The notes: generated by a model not told the origin, from the letters alone. A DNA stretch of 64,000 nt from Macrotis lagotis (GCF_037893015.1 NC_133661.1:243183503-243247502), one strand, 5' to 3'; positions 1 to 10,481 are shown, counted from the first letter of the stretch. Numbers and translations: made by a program.

Positions 1-554
1 AGTTGTAGCCACTGGTTCCTTTTCCAGAGTGCCTCATAAAAGTTAAGAGAATTCAGAAGCCCAAAGACATCTTTTTTCATATCCTCTGCTTAACACTTGG
101 AGCAACCTCCAGAAAATAAAAATGTTGATAAAAAACATACACATTGTGACAAATTCCATGCTTTGCAGTTCTGGCTCACTAGGTAGCTAGTTAGAAGTGT
201 TAGGACCTTTAAATAAAAATATGTTCTCTAACTGTGGGGATTACAGGGCACATTTGATTTTAATTTTTAATTTTCTCTAGCACTTAAAACAATTTATTTT
301 AAAACCTGATGACAACAGAAAAAAATTTTTCCCAACCATATGTCGAAGTAAATGGGTTAGTCTATATCTATCTGATAGGCCCAATACTATGAAATCTAAA
401 CAAAGAAAGTATATTTTAAACAATAATGGTCAATGGGTAGTTATTAACATTATTCTAACATTCCCAATTGTTACTTAAATTTTAAAAAAGAGAAAGGAAT
501 TCAGAACATAATTCCATCTTTAAAATTACAAATTTTATTATGTGTTATGACACT
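1..554. other. Gene-free AT-rich stretch
   Basis: No coding region, RNA gene or recognisable repeat is seen. The sequence is AT-rich with short A and T runs. Confidence 0.5.
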
Positions 555-690
555 GTGTATGTAGCAGCCTTAGAATCATTCAGTCCTGGGTTCAAAGTCT
601 TGCCTCTACCACATGCTAGCCATAGACCATTGATAAGGCAACTCATTTAACTTCCCAGTGCTTCAGGCAGTTCTATAAAATGCTGTTACC
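555..690 (+). mobile_element. MIR-type SINE, degraded
   Basis: A tRNA-type B box is recognisable (cctgggttcaaagtc), followed by a 'ctagccatagaccattgat' equivalent of the usual 'tagctgtgtgaccttgg' and a 'tctataaaatg' equivalent of 'tctgtaaaatg'. Strongly diverged, so old. Confidence 0.5.
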
Positions 691-774
691 AGAAAGTTGA
701 AAAGTACAGGAAATTTTCACAACCAACAGTTATTCCAAAAGATAAAATCATAGGTTTCATTCTTTTTACTATAC

Positions 775-1575
775 CCATACTCCCTTTGAAAATAGTGGCA
801 TAACTGTTGGTGGAGTTGTGAACTGGTTCAACCAATCTAAGGTGCAAATGGGAGCTGTTTTTAGGGGGTTCTCTAGGGCTGTGCATGCCCTTTGATCTAT
901 CAGTGCCACTGCTGGGTCTGTATCCTGAAAGAGATTTTTAAAAAAAAGGAAAAGGACCTGTAAGTACAAGGGCATTTGTAGCAGTTCTTGGTTGGTGGCA
1001 GGGATTTGGAGATTTAGAGGATGCTCATCAGTTGAAGAGGGGCTGAATAAACTGCATTATATTACCATAATGCAATACTATTCTGCTATAAGAAATTATG
1101 AACAAAAGGTACACAGAAAAACCTAGGATGACTTACAGAAGCTGATGCAATGTGAAATGAGCTTTGTACAAACAGCAATACTGTAAGATGATCAGCTGTG
1201 AATGACAGCTGTTCTCAGCAATATAATAATCCTAGACAACTGAAGGACTATGATGAAAAATGCTATTCATCCCCAGAGTAAAAAATTATGGTGTCTGAAT
1301 TCAGACTGAGTCACTTTTTTTTGCTTTTTTATTTTTCTTGGACTTTTATTGCTGCTGTTGTTCTATACTTTCACAAGATGACTATTATGGAAATATTTTC
1401 AATGGCTACACATGTATAATCTATATCAAATTTCTTGCCTTCTCCATGGAGGGGGCCAAGTGGGGAGGGAGGAAGTTAGAAATTTTAAAAGTTTTAAATC
1501 CAAAGATTTAAAAATTAATATTAACATTGTTTTTGCATCTAACTAGAGAAAATAAAATACTAAATAGATTTTTTA
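775..1575 (+). mobile_element. L1 LINE, 3' end (end of ORF2 plus 3' UTR)
   Basis: The left part reads like the last part of L1 ORF2: a 'gttggtggagttgtgaactgg' type stretch, then 'cactgctgggtctgtatcctg', then a 'caatactattctgctataag' stretch. These match the order seen in the large L1 at 36,090-36,400. The right part is a 3' UTR with 'gaaaaatgctattcatcccc' and ends near 'gagaaaataaaatact'. The element is 5'-truncated and its reading frame is broken by small indels, so it encodes nothing usable. The copy at 8100-8615 has the same 3' UTR type. Confidence 0.85.
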
Positions 1576-1671
1576 AAAAGAAAAACTAGGATAGATGGAA
1601 AATAATCAAATAGAATAAAAATCTTGTCTCATAATCATCTTCACATTTTAAGTTATAAGTGAAATGCATAA

Positions 1672-1858
1672 AGGCTCAGAGATTTAAAGCTGGAAGAGAC
1701 CTGCAAAGCCTTCTAGTCTAATTCCTTCATTATACAGATCTTGATACTGAGGTCCAGAGACATGACTAAGGTTAAAGCTGGAAAGTATTAGAGGCAAGAT
1801 TTAAACCAGGTCCTCTGACTCCAACTTCATACTCTTTCCACCATACTATGCCTCCTAT
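1672..1858 (-). mobile_element. MIR-type SINE, reverse orientation
   Basis: Contains the reverse-strand MIR landmarks 'cattatacagatcttgatac' (from 'ttttacagatgaggaaact'), 'aaaccaggtcctctgactcc' and a closing 'ccaccatactatgcctcct'. It opens with 'gagctggaagagacc'-like sequence, a form repeated at 18,078 and 49,985. Confidence 0.65.
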
Positions 1859-1859
1859 C

Positions 1860-2950
1860 ACAGGCAATTCCCTCTAACAGCTATTTCTAAAAAAGCAAAC
1901 TCATTTGATATGAAACTTTTCTTCCTGAGCTCCCATTGAACATGTGCTAGCCTTTTAGAAATGCTTTAATACACTCCACTGAGTAATCAATTCTGATTTC
2001 TATAACATCTACTGAGGATCCTAATATATCTTGGCCACATTTGTTCTCAGAATTAATACACATCTGTGCCAACAGAAGGTTGGGTACGATTCTACTGACT
2101 GAACTAAGAAAAAAAATATAACTCATCCAAACTCCTAAGGCAAACTGTGGGGATGTTTAGGATTAGAAGTATATGTCAAATTCACAAGTACTGAAATTAA
2201 TTATCTTTAGTGAGAGATAGAGACTAAATTCTGTCCACTTCCACAGTTCACCATCTTAGATATTACAGTGTGCTAGGCATATATATTATGTGCTATCCTT
2301 GTTTGATTTTTCCTCCTCTGAATTTCTAAATTTTTAGGGGACAACCCTGAAATTAAAGTAATTCATAGCACCTCTTCCATTTAACTTTCAGTATCTAATG
2401 GTGAGTTTGTGACTAATTTTGTATACACAACAATGTTTACCACTCTGTTGACAAGCCTACTCCAAGCCTCTTCATGTTAATTAGAGATGTGGGGATTCAT
2501 GAATTATCCATGACATTTGTCCATGCACACAGAATTTGAGCAATTTACTTTAAATAGATTAACTACAAAAGCCATCATCACCACTTTTTTAATTCGTTAT
2601 TTCTATGGCACTAAATGATTGATGCACTGGGCTAGATTAATTCAAAAGGAGGGAAAACAGTAAGGCAAATCAAAGCATGAGCCTTAGCAGTAATCTGTAA
2701 AATCCCATTACTTCATATCCTAAGTGTTTTGTTGATTCCATTACATGGATCAATTCACACTAGTTCCCAATAATACTATCAAGGAGGTGATTACAACCAT
2801 AAACAAAAACCCAAAGGTCTAAGATTGATATTTCCTTGTAATAAGATGAGAAGATTTCTTTGATCTCTTTCAGCTCATTTTATCCAACCTTACTCAACCT
2901 GAGCATTTTTATAAATACTCAGGATCAAAAATTTGGGATAAATTTATAAA
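1860..2950. other. Gene-free stretch
   Basis: No gene or assignable repeat is seen. The base composition is AT-rich and there is no long ORF. Confidence 0.45.
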
Positions 2951-2954
2951 TATT

Positions 2955-3300
2955 CAGGATCAGAAATTGGAAGTTGTTCTCAAAGGACAACTGGTTCAAT
3001 ATCTTTTGTGGACAAGTGAAGAAACTGAGACTAAAAGAAGTTAAGTGCTTTAATAATATTAATAATAGCAAAAATTTAAATAATGCTTTGAGGTTTGCAA
3101 AGTTTATTAAATGCTATTTCAACTAATCTTTACAAGAACCCCAGAAGTTAGAGGCTATAATTTCCCCTAGTTTACAGATGAAGCAGCTGAGGCTAAAAAA
3201 GTTTAAGTGATTTGCCCAACATTACATAGCTTGTTTCTGAGACAGAATTCCATCTCAGGTCTCCCTCATTTCAAGGCCAAGTACAGTACTCTTCTAGCAG
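2955..3300 (-). mobile_element. Two adjoining MIR/THER1-type SINE pieces, reverse orientation
   Basis: A first partial copy (about 2955-3045) ends in 'gaagaaactgagactaaaag'. A second, fuller copy (about 3048-3300) follows, with 'ctttgaggtttgcaaag', 'gtttacagatgaagcagctg', 'gtgatttgcccaacattaca' and a 3' end rich in the 'caggtctccctc' motif. The 'gaggtttgcaaag' block suggests the therian THER1/MIR3 subtype. Confidence 0.65.
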
Positions 3301-3471
3301 CATATATAATGGGCCCTGGGTACATTTACTTTACACCGTTGTAGAAGTATACACCCAAGTGCTCTGACTTCATTCTCAATGTATCACGATTTCTTTCCTT
3401 AATCACCATATAACTCTAATTTCTCATTATATTATATTATTTCAAAATTGGAAGAGTCATTACATTGAAAG

Positions 3472-3479
3472 AAAAAGAG

Positions 3480-3517
<38 letters not shown>

Positions 3518-3740
3518 GAAGGAAGGAAGGAAGGAAGGAAGGAAGGAAGGAAGGAAGGAAGGAAGGAAGGAAGGAAGGAAGGAAGGAAGGAAGAAAGAGG
3601 AAGTGAGGGGAAAGGAAGGAATAAGAAAGTAAGAAAGAAAAAGAAAGGAATGAAAAAAGGAAGGAACGAAAAGAAAGAAAGAAGGTGAAAAAGAAAAAGA
3701 AAGAAAAAGAAGGGAAGTAAGGAACAAAAGAAGAGAAAAA
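3472..3740. repeat. (GAAA)n/(GGAA)n microsatellite and purine tract
   Basis: A (GAAA)n block (about 3480-3516) passes into a near-perfect (GGAA)n block (about 3517-3592), then into an imperfect purine-only tail to about 3740. The serine- and phenylalanine-rich ORFs on the reverse strand are translations of this tract and are not genes. Confidence 0.97.
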
Positions 3741-4714
3741 TAGCATGCTTCCACTTGTATTTAGACAACACCAATTCTTTCTTTGAAGAGGCATAGAATT
3801 TTTCTTTATGAGTCCTTATGATAATCTTGGATCATTATGTAACTGAGAATAGTCAAGTCATAATACAATATAGCCGATATGATGTACAATGTTCTCTTGG
3901 TTCTACTCACTTAAAAAAAAATTAACTGTATTTAAATATGGTCAGGTTCCTTTAATATCCTAAGTACTTTTTAAGAATTTAAAAACATTATTCTTAGTAG
4001 TATTCCACAGGGCTTCACTAGACTGCTAAAGGGGATCATGACACAAATTAGAAAAAGAATCCTAGATAGACATTAAATTTCTCCCAGTGTAACAAAAGAT
4101 TGCATTACTTATGTTCACAGTTATATTAACCCATTAAGAAAAAAGGATATAGGAATGGATCAGGACAAATCTCTCAACAACTTTTCAAAGTATATTGTCT
4201 ACTTAAAGAGTATCAGAAATGTTATCTTGATGACCAAAAGATAGTACACAGCTCTCAATTATCCACTTAAGTGTAAAAAAGAAGTTGAGATGAAGCAATT
4301 TGGAAATATTCTGTTGTGCTGCATTGTTAGACTTTGAAACATCATCTAACATACCCAGAGTCACACACTTGATTATTTTCTCTCTTCATGCAACAGCATC
4401 TTTCTAAAAATAATACTACTATCAGTAACAATGGACTGAGTTGGGCAGTGAATGAAGATCTAAATTCTTTGAACCTAGAATGATCCTAGAACTTGGAACC
4501 TAGAACCTAGCTGACATTATCATTTACTTTTCACTATTTTATGATTAGGATAAGTATATAGTTAGGTAAGAAGAAAAATAAGGAAAAAGACAAAAAAGAA
4601 AGGGAAAGAGGATGGAAAGGAAGAAGGAAGGAAGCAAAGAAAAATGGAATAACAAAGGGAAGGAAAGAAGGAAACAAAGGTGGAAGGATAGAAGGAAAGA
4701 AAGAAGCAAAAACT
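3741..4714. other. Gene-free stretch with a purine-rich patch
   Basis: No gene or assignable interspersed repeat is seen. Positions 4570-4705 are an imperfect GGAA/GAAA-rich patch, possibly a decayed microsatellite. Confidence 0.5.
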
Positions 4715-4952
4715 AATGAAATCCCTATTATGTTTCAGAAACTATGCTTAGTACTTTACAAACATTACCTCATTTGATCCTCACATCAGGCAAGGCAGAT
4801 ATTATTATCCAGATTTTATAATCGAGGAACCTGGCAGACTTAGTTTAAATGACTTGGCCTGGGTTATACAACTTCTAAATGACTGGGGCTAGAATTGTAC
4901 GCAGGTCTTCCTGATTCCAGGTCCAGGGCTCTATCCATAGCATTACCTAGCT
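4715..4952 (-). mobile_element. MIR/THER1-type SINE, reverse orientation
   Basis: Shows 'tacctcatttgatcctcaca', 'attattatccagattttata', 'caggtcttcctgattccagg' and 'gctctatccatagcattacc' in the expected order. This is a nearly full-length old copy. Confidence 0.75.
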
Positions 4953-4977
4953 AATGAAACCAAACATTTAGCCTATG

Positions 4978-5360
4978 AATTTAAATTTGACTTAATCAAG
5001 AGATACGAAGTTAAGAAGAACATTTCCAAAGAACTGCAGCTGAGACTTGTCCAAAGGATTATGGAGAGGAATACAAAGGAAGAAATTTGGCTACAGCATA
5101 TAACAATAAAAGAAAATTATCTTGGGGAAGTGATAAAAAAACATATTAAGGAATTGCATGACTAGAAAACAAAATGGATTCTTCATATATTTAGAGCAGG
5201 GGACAAAAACAGTTTGTTCTATCTCCTGCTAGTCATATAACATCAAAATAATATGAAAAAGCTCTTTGGTACATCACTACATTAGGTGGACCCCATGTGA
5301 TGAATTTATGGGAGAATATGCACGAGTCATGTAGAGTACATGGCAATCATGGGTTATAAT
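4978..5360 (+). pseudogene. RTE-clade LINE remnant, C-terminal end of the reverse transcriptase ORF
   Basis: Forward-frame translation gives a row of short matches to the conserved C-terminal part of RTE-clade (BovB-like) polymerases. First comes LRLVQRIMER (family pattern 'tQRaMER'). After a stop comes KTKWILHIFRAGDKN (pattern 'K.KWaGHvaRm.DnrW'). About 60 bp on comes RWTPCDEFMGEYARVM (pattern 'RW.DE.r...G..W'). The order and spacing fit the family; single stops and a frame change show it is dead. No protein is expected. It could be another non-LTR clade, because the identification rests on motif reading alone. Confidence 0.55.
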
Positions 5361-5755
5361 TTAAATCACAGGAATATTTGAGTTTTCTTTGTACTAATCT
5401 ATCCATTTATCTATCTATGAATGAGACTGAAAGATTTGTACAGAAAAAACAGTACTCTGAAATTCTATATTTATAAATACACACTCACTACATTCTCCAT
5501 TTTTAAATTATCCACTGTGTCATTATTAATTCTAAGTTCTGAGACACATTAGTAAAAAGCAACCAAGAAAATTACAAATACACAATTACACATTTAGTAA
5601 CTTGAAGGCCACTGTAGCTGGGATCTTTTGACATCAAAAACACTATTAATGCTAAAGTCATTGTGGCAAAATAAGAAATGTAAAATAAAACCATGGAAAA
5701 TTTGTAATATTTTTAGTTTCATTCCCAAGAGCTGCTGAATCTCAAGTCAATAAGA
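5361..5755. other. Gene-free stretch
   Basis: Nothing assignable is seen. There is a short 'tctatccatttatctatct' patch near 5398. Confidence 0.45.
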
Positions 5756-5757
5756 TG

Positions 5758-5850
5758 AGTTAGGCTCTATGCTAAGTAATGGGGATCCAAAGACAGGCAA
5801 AAGACTAGTCTTAAGGAGCTCACAGTATAATGGAGGAAGGCAATATAAAA
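5758..5850. mobile_element. Fragment of an unassigned long interspersed repeat (5' module)
   Basis: Contains 'gctctatgctaagtaatggg' followed by 'gatccaaagacaggcaaaag' and 'ttaaggagctcacagtataa'. The same ordered words recur at 40,215, 43,150, 45,635, 56,630 and 63,705. I recall similar sequence widely in therian genomes but cannot name the family. Confidence 0.5.
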
Positions 5851-5879
5851 ATTGCTATGTGTAAACTCTTTCTCTCTCT

Positions 5880-6072
5880 TGTATTGTATATATTTATATA
5901 TGTGTATTTTTGTGTTTGTATATATATGTATAGGCATATATCTATATGTGTGTGTGTATGGATGCAGTGAATATACAATGTTCATACACATGCATGCATA
6001 CACATATGTATGCGGTGAACGTACATGTGTACATACATATATGTGCATATATGCACATATATTCACACAGAT
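5880..6072. repeat. Degenerate TA/TG/CA alternating purine-pyrimidine tract
   Basis: About 190 bp of alternating TATG, CATA, TGTG and ATAC units without a long perfect run. Strand asymmetry switches near 5985, with TG-rich sequence to the left and CA-rich to the right. The short ORFs on both strands here are translations of this tract. Confidence 0.85.
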
Positions 6073-6124
6073 CCCCAACATATATCCCTGTAACTGATCA
6101 AGCCAAAAAAGGTCTACTTTCTCT

Positions 6125-6295
6125 TTAAATATGTTACATTCTATCTATACCACTTTGACTTTTCACCAAGAATAATAATATCCTTCCTACCTCCATCTCA
6201 TAGAATTCCCCTACCTTTCTTCAAAGCATGACTTCCAATCTGGAAAAGTTTACGTGAACTGATACAAACTGAAGTGAGCAGAACCAGGAGAACAT

Positions 6296-6296
<1 letters not shown>
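6125..6296 (+). mobile_element. Chimeric repeat: unassigned or L2-like block joined to an L1 3' tail
   Basis: The right part (from about 6235) is the L1 3' motif 'gaactgatacaaactgaagt' plus 'gagcagaaccaggagaacat'. The left part (6140-6235) is not the L1 ORF2 sequence expected there. It is a block with 'ctacctccatctcatagaat' that also precedes the L1 tail at 8100-8275. The element is cut off on its right by a (TG)n tract. Confidence 0.6.

Positions 6297-6330
<34 letters not shown>
6296..6330. repeat. (TG)n microsatellite
   Basis: A near-perfect TG run sits exactly where the L1 3' UTR would continue, so the repeat probably grew inside the L1 tail. Confidence 0.95.
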
Positions 6331-6331
<1 letters not shown>

Positions 6332-6439
6332 AGAGAGATACATAGATACTAAAATATGAGATTATAAAATATCCCTGTATAATATGATTAATTAAAATCA
6401 ATAGTGGAAAGACCCTATCAATTGAGGCCATCTAGAATT

Positions 6440-7155
6440 CTAATAATTCTAGTTTTGCAAAATGCCATGATAGCATTTTCCCTTTGGTTATAATGGTACA
6501 AAATCTCCTTAAGCAAATGCTTAGATCTATATGAAAATGAAAATAATAAACAAGTCTACCAATAGCACTGAACCTTTAAGTGACAATTGAAAAAGGCGCC
6601 TGCATATTTTCATAATGTAAAGGACATCAATTTAATGGGTTTTGTTTTTATTGGTAATATATGGAAGAGAGATGACTATGTGGCCAAGGGTAAAAAGGAT
6701 CGATCATACTTTTTTTACTCACCCTAGTGAAATTTTCTTTTGTTTTCCTTTTTGATGTAGATTTTACACCAGCTCTTTTGGAAGCCCTCATGCATGTGAG
6801 GAGCATGGGAAAAGCATGAAATGCTCCTCACAATCCACTGGTGACTTTTATTTCTATGACAAGGACAGCTATGTTATACTGTTCAGTGTACTCTCCATGC
6901 TTGTGTTAAGATCATTTATGTTTATTAGTAATCAGACACATTGAATTTTCTAATACTAGCAAAAAGAAAGAACAACCAAAGTGGGAAAAATGCTTTCATG
7001 GCATTTTGACTATGGAGTAATGCAAGGATTAGCAAGTTTCTAAGCAGCTGATACTTTTTTCCTTAGCTCCTAAAAATTTAACTCCAACCTTAGAAGATTT
7101 AGGAGATCTTTCTATTCTGTAAATTCAGTGGTATTCTGGTAAATGTTTAAAAATT
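6440..7155. other. Gene-free, repeat-poor stretch
   Basis: No gene and no assignable interspersed repeat is seen. It contains a perfect 12-bp inverted repeat, listed separately. Confidence 0.45.
6795..6832. other. Perfect 12-bp inverted repeat with a 14-nt loop
   Basis: The arms tgtgaggagcat (6795-6806) and atgctcctcaca (6821-6832) are exact reverse complements around a 14-nt spacer. The host sequence is repeat-poor. Function unknown; it may be chance or a short hairpin. Confidence 0.6.
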
Positions 7156-7165
7156 AGTTCTCCAA

Positions 7166-7623
7166 CTGATACTGAGTGAGATGAGCAGAACCGGAAAAAC
7201 ATTAAAACATTGTACACCCTAACAGCAACATGGGGGTGATGATCAACCTTGATGGACTTGCTCATTCCATCAATGCCACAATCAGGGACAGTTGGGGCTG
7301 TCTGCAATGGAGAATACCATCTCTATACAGAGAAAGAACTGTGGAGTTTGAACAAAGACCACGGACTATTACCTTTAATTTAGAAAAAAAAAAAACTGAT
7401 ATCTTATTGTCTGATCTTGCTATCGCTTATACTTTATGTTTCTTCCTTAAGGATAGGATTTCCCTCTCAACACATTCAATTTGGATCAATGTATACCATG
7501 GAAACAATGTAAAGACTGGCAAATTGCCTTCTGTGGGGGATGGGGAGGGAAAGTAAGATTAGGGGGAAAATTGTAAAACTCAAAATAAATAAAATCTTTA
7601 TAAGTAAAAAAAAAAATTAAATC
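7166..7623 (+). mobile_element. L1 3'-end insertion, 5'-truncated, with target-site duplication
   Basis: Starts in the L1 word 'ctgatactgagtgagatgag', runs through a 3' UTR of a different subtype from 775-1575 ('gatgatcaaccttgatggac'), and ends 'ataaataaaatctttataag' plus an A-rich tail. The 10-bp direct repeat agttctccaa lies at 7156-7165 and 7624-7633, as expected for target-primed reverse transcription. No ORF of the element survives. Confidence 0.8.
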
Positions 7624-7871
7624 AGTTCTCCAAAAATGTATGACACACTTTTAAGTCTAATTCACAGTATTAAGATTTTTTTTCTATCACTTTCTCAAGT
7701 CCAAGTAATCAACCAAATGATCAATCAAACCCTAATTTGTATTATTGATGAAGGGAAAGATATAAACCCAAATAAAGGAAAATTCAACAACAGTTTCTCT
7801 TGGGCTGCCTCTAGCATAGCTAGTGATAGAGTCATACAGGTCTATTTTCTGTTTACGTCCATGATATTTCA

Positions 7872-8100
7872 GGGGCAGCTAGATGATGAAGTGGACAGAG
7901 TGCCAGACATAAAGTCAGGAAGACAGCTTTCCACATTCAAATGTGGTCTCAGAACCTATTAACTGTGTCATCCTATTGCCCGAACTCTGGCTCCATTTTC
8001 TTAAGTGTAAAATGAGCTGGAGAAAAAAAGGAAAACCATCCAGAAAACTCCAAATGGGATAATAATGAGTCAGAAACAGCTGAAATACTGAACAACAACA
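7872..8100 (+). mobile_element. MAR1-type CORE-SINE, near full length
   Basis: Head 'ggggcagctagatgatgaag', a middle with 'gtgtaaaatgagctggagaa', and the diagnostic 3' part with 'aaactccaaatggg' and 'ctgaacaacaaca'. The head is shared with the shorter WSINE1-type SINEs; the 3' part separates the two families. Confidence 0.9.
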
Positions 8101-8615
8101 GCATAGGACATTCCAGCTATACCATTTTGGCTTCTCACAGGTTGTTCCCATTGCCAAGAAAATAGTCTGCATCCTGACCTCCATCTCACAGGAATCCTTG
8201 TATGACTTCCTATCTGGAAAGACATACATAAACTGATGCAAAGTGAAGTGAGCAGAACCAAAAGAACAGGGTACACAGTAACAGCAATATTGTACTGTGA
8301 ATGACTTATCTAATCTCAATAATACAGATTATTCGAGACAATTCCAAATGGCCTATGATGAAAAATGCTATTCACCTCCAGAGAAGCAACTGATGGATTC
8401 TGAATGAATTTTCTTTCACAACATGACTTATATGGAATATGGAATTAGGAATATAATATGCATGACTGTACATGTATAACCTATATCAAATTGCTTTCCT
8501 TCTTATGAATGGGGGAGAGTAGGGATAGAAGGATAGAATTTGGAACTCAAAATATTTTTAAATATCATGTCAAAAATTACTTTAACATATAATTGGAAAA
8601 AAATAAAATATCTAA
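8100..8615 (+). mobile_element. Chimeric unit: unassigned block plus L1 3' end
   Basis: Positions 8100-8215 carry the same non-L1 block as 6140-6235 (here with 'ctgacctccatctcacagga'). From about 8225 the L1 tail runs through 'ctgatgcaaagtgaagtgag', 'gatgaaaaatgctattcacc' and a terminal 'aattggaaaaaaataaaata'. The MAR1 at 7872 abuts it on the left. Confidence 0.8.
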
Positions 8616-8644
8616 TTCAATGTATGACTTATTATGGGAAAATT

Positions 8645-8790
8645 TTCCTGATCTCTCCAGTTCTAAATATCTTTCCCCATTCACCAGATTTACTTTCAAT
8701 TTACATTTAAACGTACTCATCTGTTTTTTTTTCCTGGAAAGAAAATATAAACTTCCTAAGGGCAGGAAATATTTGGTGCCTAAAATATAT
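8645..8790 (+). mobile_element. L2-like LINE 3' end, weak
   Basis: The right part holds 'aacttcctaagggcaggaaa', the usual L2 3' phrase ('aagctcctt gagggcaggga'), preceded by pyrimidine-rich sequence. Diverged. Confidence 0.45.
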
Positions 8791-9097
8791 TAGATGTTGA
8801 AAAAATTACTATAATTGATTTGAATCAAACATATTAGAATAATTAATGTACTTTTAAAAAAATAAAAGGACCTCTAGGCCTCTGGTTTCCATGGTGTGAG
8901 GAACTCCTGCTGTGAAAATTTCTCTGATGGTTGCAAATTAGCAAATTATATATAACAGTATTAGAGAGCTGCCTAGAGTATTTAAAAGTTAATTTGCTTA
9001 TTTCTGATCATGCATATGCAAATAAGATGCAAAATTTGAAACCAGGACTTGCTATTTCTAACACAGACCTCTTATTTGTTAAACCATGCTAGGTACC

Positions 9098-9318
9098 ACA
9101 CAGTAGAAAGAATTCTGGACCTAGCTTCAGGAAGATCCAACTTCAAATCCAGTCTAAGACACATACTAACCATGTAACCCCAGACAAGTTACTTTGCTCG
9201 ACTCAGTTTCCTAAACTATAAAATAGGAATTATAATAAAACTTACCTCTCAGGGTTGCTGGGAGGATTAAAAGAGAAAACATTTATAAAGTGGTTAGCAC
9301 AATTGCTTGCATAGTGCT
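9098..9318 (+). mobile_element. MIR-type SINE
   Basis: B-box region 'caacttcaaatccagtctaa', then 'taaccatgtaaccccagaca', 'cctaaactataaaatagg', and the MIR 3' part with 'cagggttgctgggaggatta' and 'tttataaagtggttagcaca'. Nearly full length. Confidence 0.75.
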
Positions 9319-9324
9319 ATTTAA

Positions 9325-9545
9325 TTTTCAGTAGCGTCTGACTCTCTGTGACCCTTTGAGCATTGTCCATAGGATTTTCTTGGAAAAGTACTGGATTGGT
9401 TTGTCGTTTCTTTCTCCAGCGTGCCTCCATTTCACAGAGGAGGAACAGAGGCAAATATTAGTTATGTGATTTACTCAGGGCCACCAAGCCAGTAAGTATC
9501 TGATGCTGGATCTGAACTCAGAAATTAGTTCTAAGTTAGTTAATA
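9325..9545 (-). mobile_element. MAR1-type CORE-SINE, reverse orientation
   Basis: Starts with 'gtctgactctctgtgaccct', continues with 'ggattttcttggaaaagtac' and 'tttctttctccagcgtgcct', and ends in the reverse B box 'atctgaactcagaaa'. The 5' head is missing. Confidence 0.8.
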
Positions 9546-9599
9546 CACCTAGTGGTCCTATCCTGGACTATTGCAAGCACTCATATGATTTCTTCCTTT

Positions 9600-9960
9600 T
9601 CTTCTTGAATTCACTCTTCTTTCATTAAACTATTAAGATTCTGTAGCATGGAAGACACTAGCACAGAACCCCCAGCATGGCATGCCTACCTACATCACAG
9701 AGGCTGCTGTGCTCTATGATCAAGGCAGAATGGAAGCAGCTCAAAGGACACATAAGATGCTTAAGTTTAAAGTAATTACGCCAAATGTTCACATAAACAA
9801 TTTGTGTCTGACTTGTGGTGGAACACTACAAGTTCATGCTGGTCTGATCAGCCATTGCCAGGCACATCATAACTTGTTTCTCAGATAGTGATGTTATTTT
9901 GGTCTTCTTTGATAAGAAAGGACAAGAACCAATCAACTAACTACCTACCAACCAAGATTT
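9600..9960 (+). pseudogene. RTE-clade LINE remnant with C-terminal zinc-finger-like motif and 3' tail
   Basis: A 68-codon open frame (9682-9888) ends in CLTCGGTLQVHAGLISHCQA, a C-x2-C...H-x4-H arrangement with the GLISH core. This is typical of the C-terminal end of some RTE-clade polymerases (pattern 'C..C.r.f.srIGLisH.r.H'). The preceding part is of the expected kind (an acidic-to-basic linker with EAAQRTHK). Downstream, 9888-9935 has 'ggtcttctttgataagaaag', which I recall as the 3' tail of this family. The upstream frame is broken. I treat the open frame as a fossil, not a gene. Confidence 0.65.
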
Positions 9961-10430
9961 TTGTTTATGTGTCATAACAATGATTTGTTGAAAAATGAAA
10001 ATTTCAACTAAACAATGAATTAGTCTACAAAAATAGTGGTACTTTTGAAAGAACTGACTTGTTGGTTTCCCTACCTTCATCCATGCCATTTACCAACTCT
10101 TCCAAATTGGATGAATTATTTATTCTCCAATAATATAGACAAAATTGAAATATGATTTTAAATCAATCATGAAGATTTTGGCAACAATTCTAAGTGCTTG
10201 TATAGTATTAAAATTAAGTAGATGACTTCTGAGTAATAACTTCAAAATTTTACATTAAAATAATTAAGATTATGAAATTTTAGTAAGCAAATAGATATGC
10301 ATGTAAAGAGACCACTTTTTCCACTAAAGTAAACCCATTAGATTTTGAAAATTACACAGTGCACTTCTTGACTCTTCTCCCTCATTTTGGACCACTTATA
10401 TAATGTATCATCAATACCAATGTCTCTGCT
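9961..10430. other. Gene-free stretch
   Basis: AT-rich, with no assignable element. Confidence 0.45.
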
Positions 10431-10470
10431 CTTTTTCTTTTAGCTTTCTTGCAACTCCACTAGGAAGGAA

Positions 10471-10481
10471 GGGGGGGGGGG

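Noticed and set aside
3432..3794. Ser/Phe/Pro-rich ORFs on the reverse strand
   Set aside because: Pure translation of the GAAA/GGAA tract in three frames.
5767..6128. Overlapping ORFs on both strands rich in Tyr, Ile, His, Cys
   Set aside because: They follow the alternating TA/TG/CA tract. Overlap on both strands argues against coding.
7915..8319. 134-codon reverse-strand ORF
   Set aside because: Lies across a MAR1 SINE and the chimeric L1 tail in antisense.
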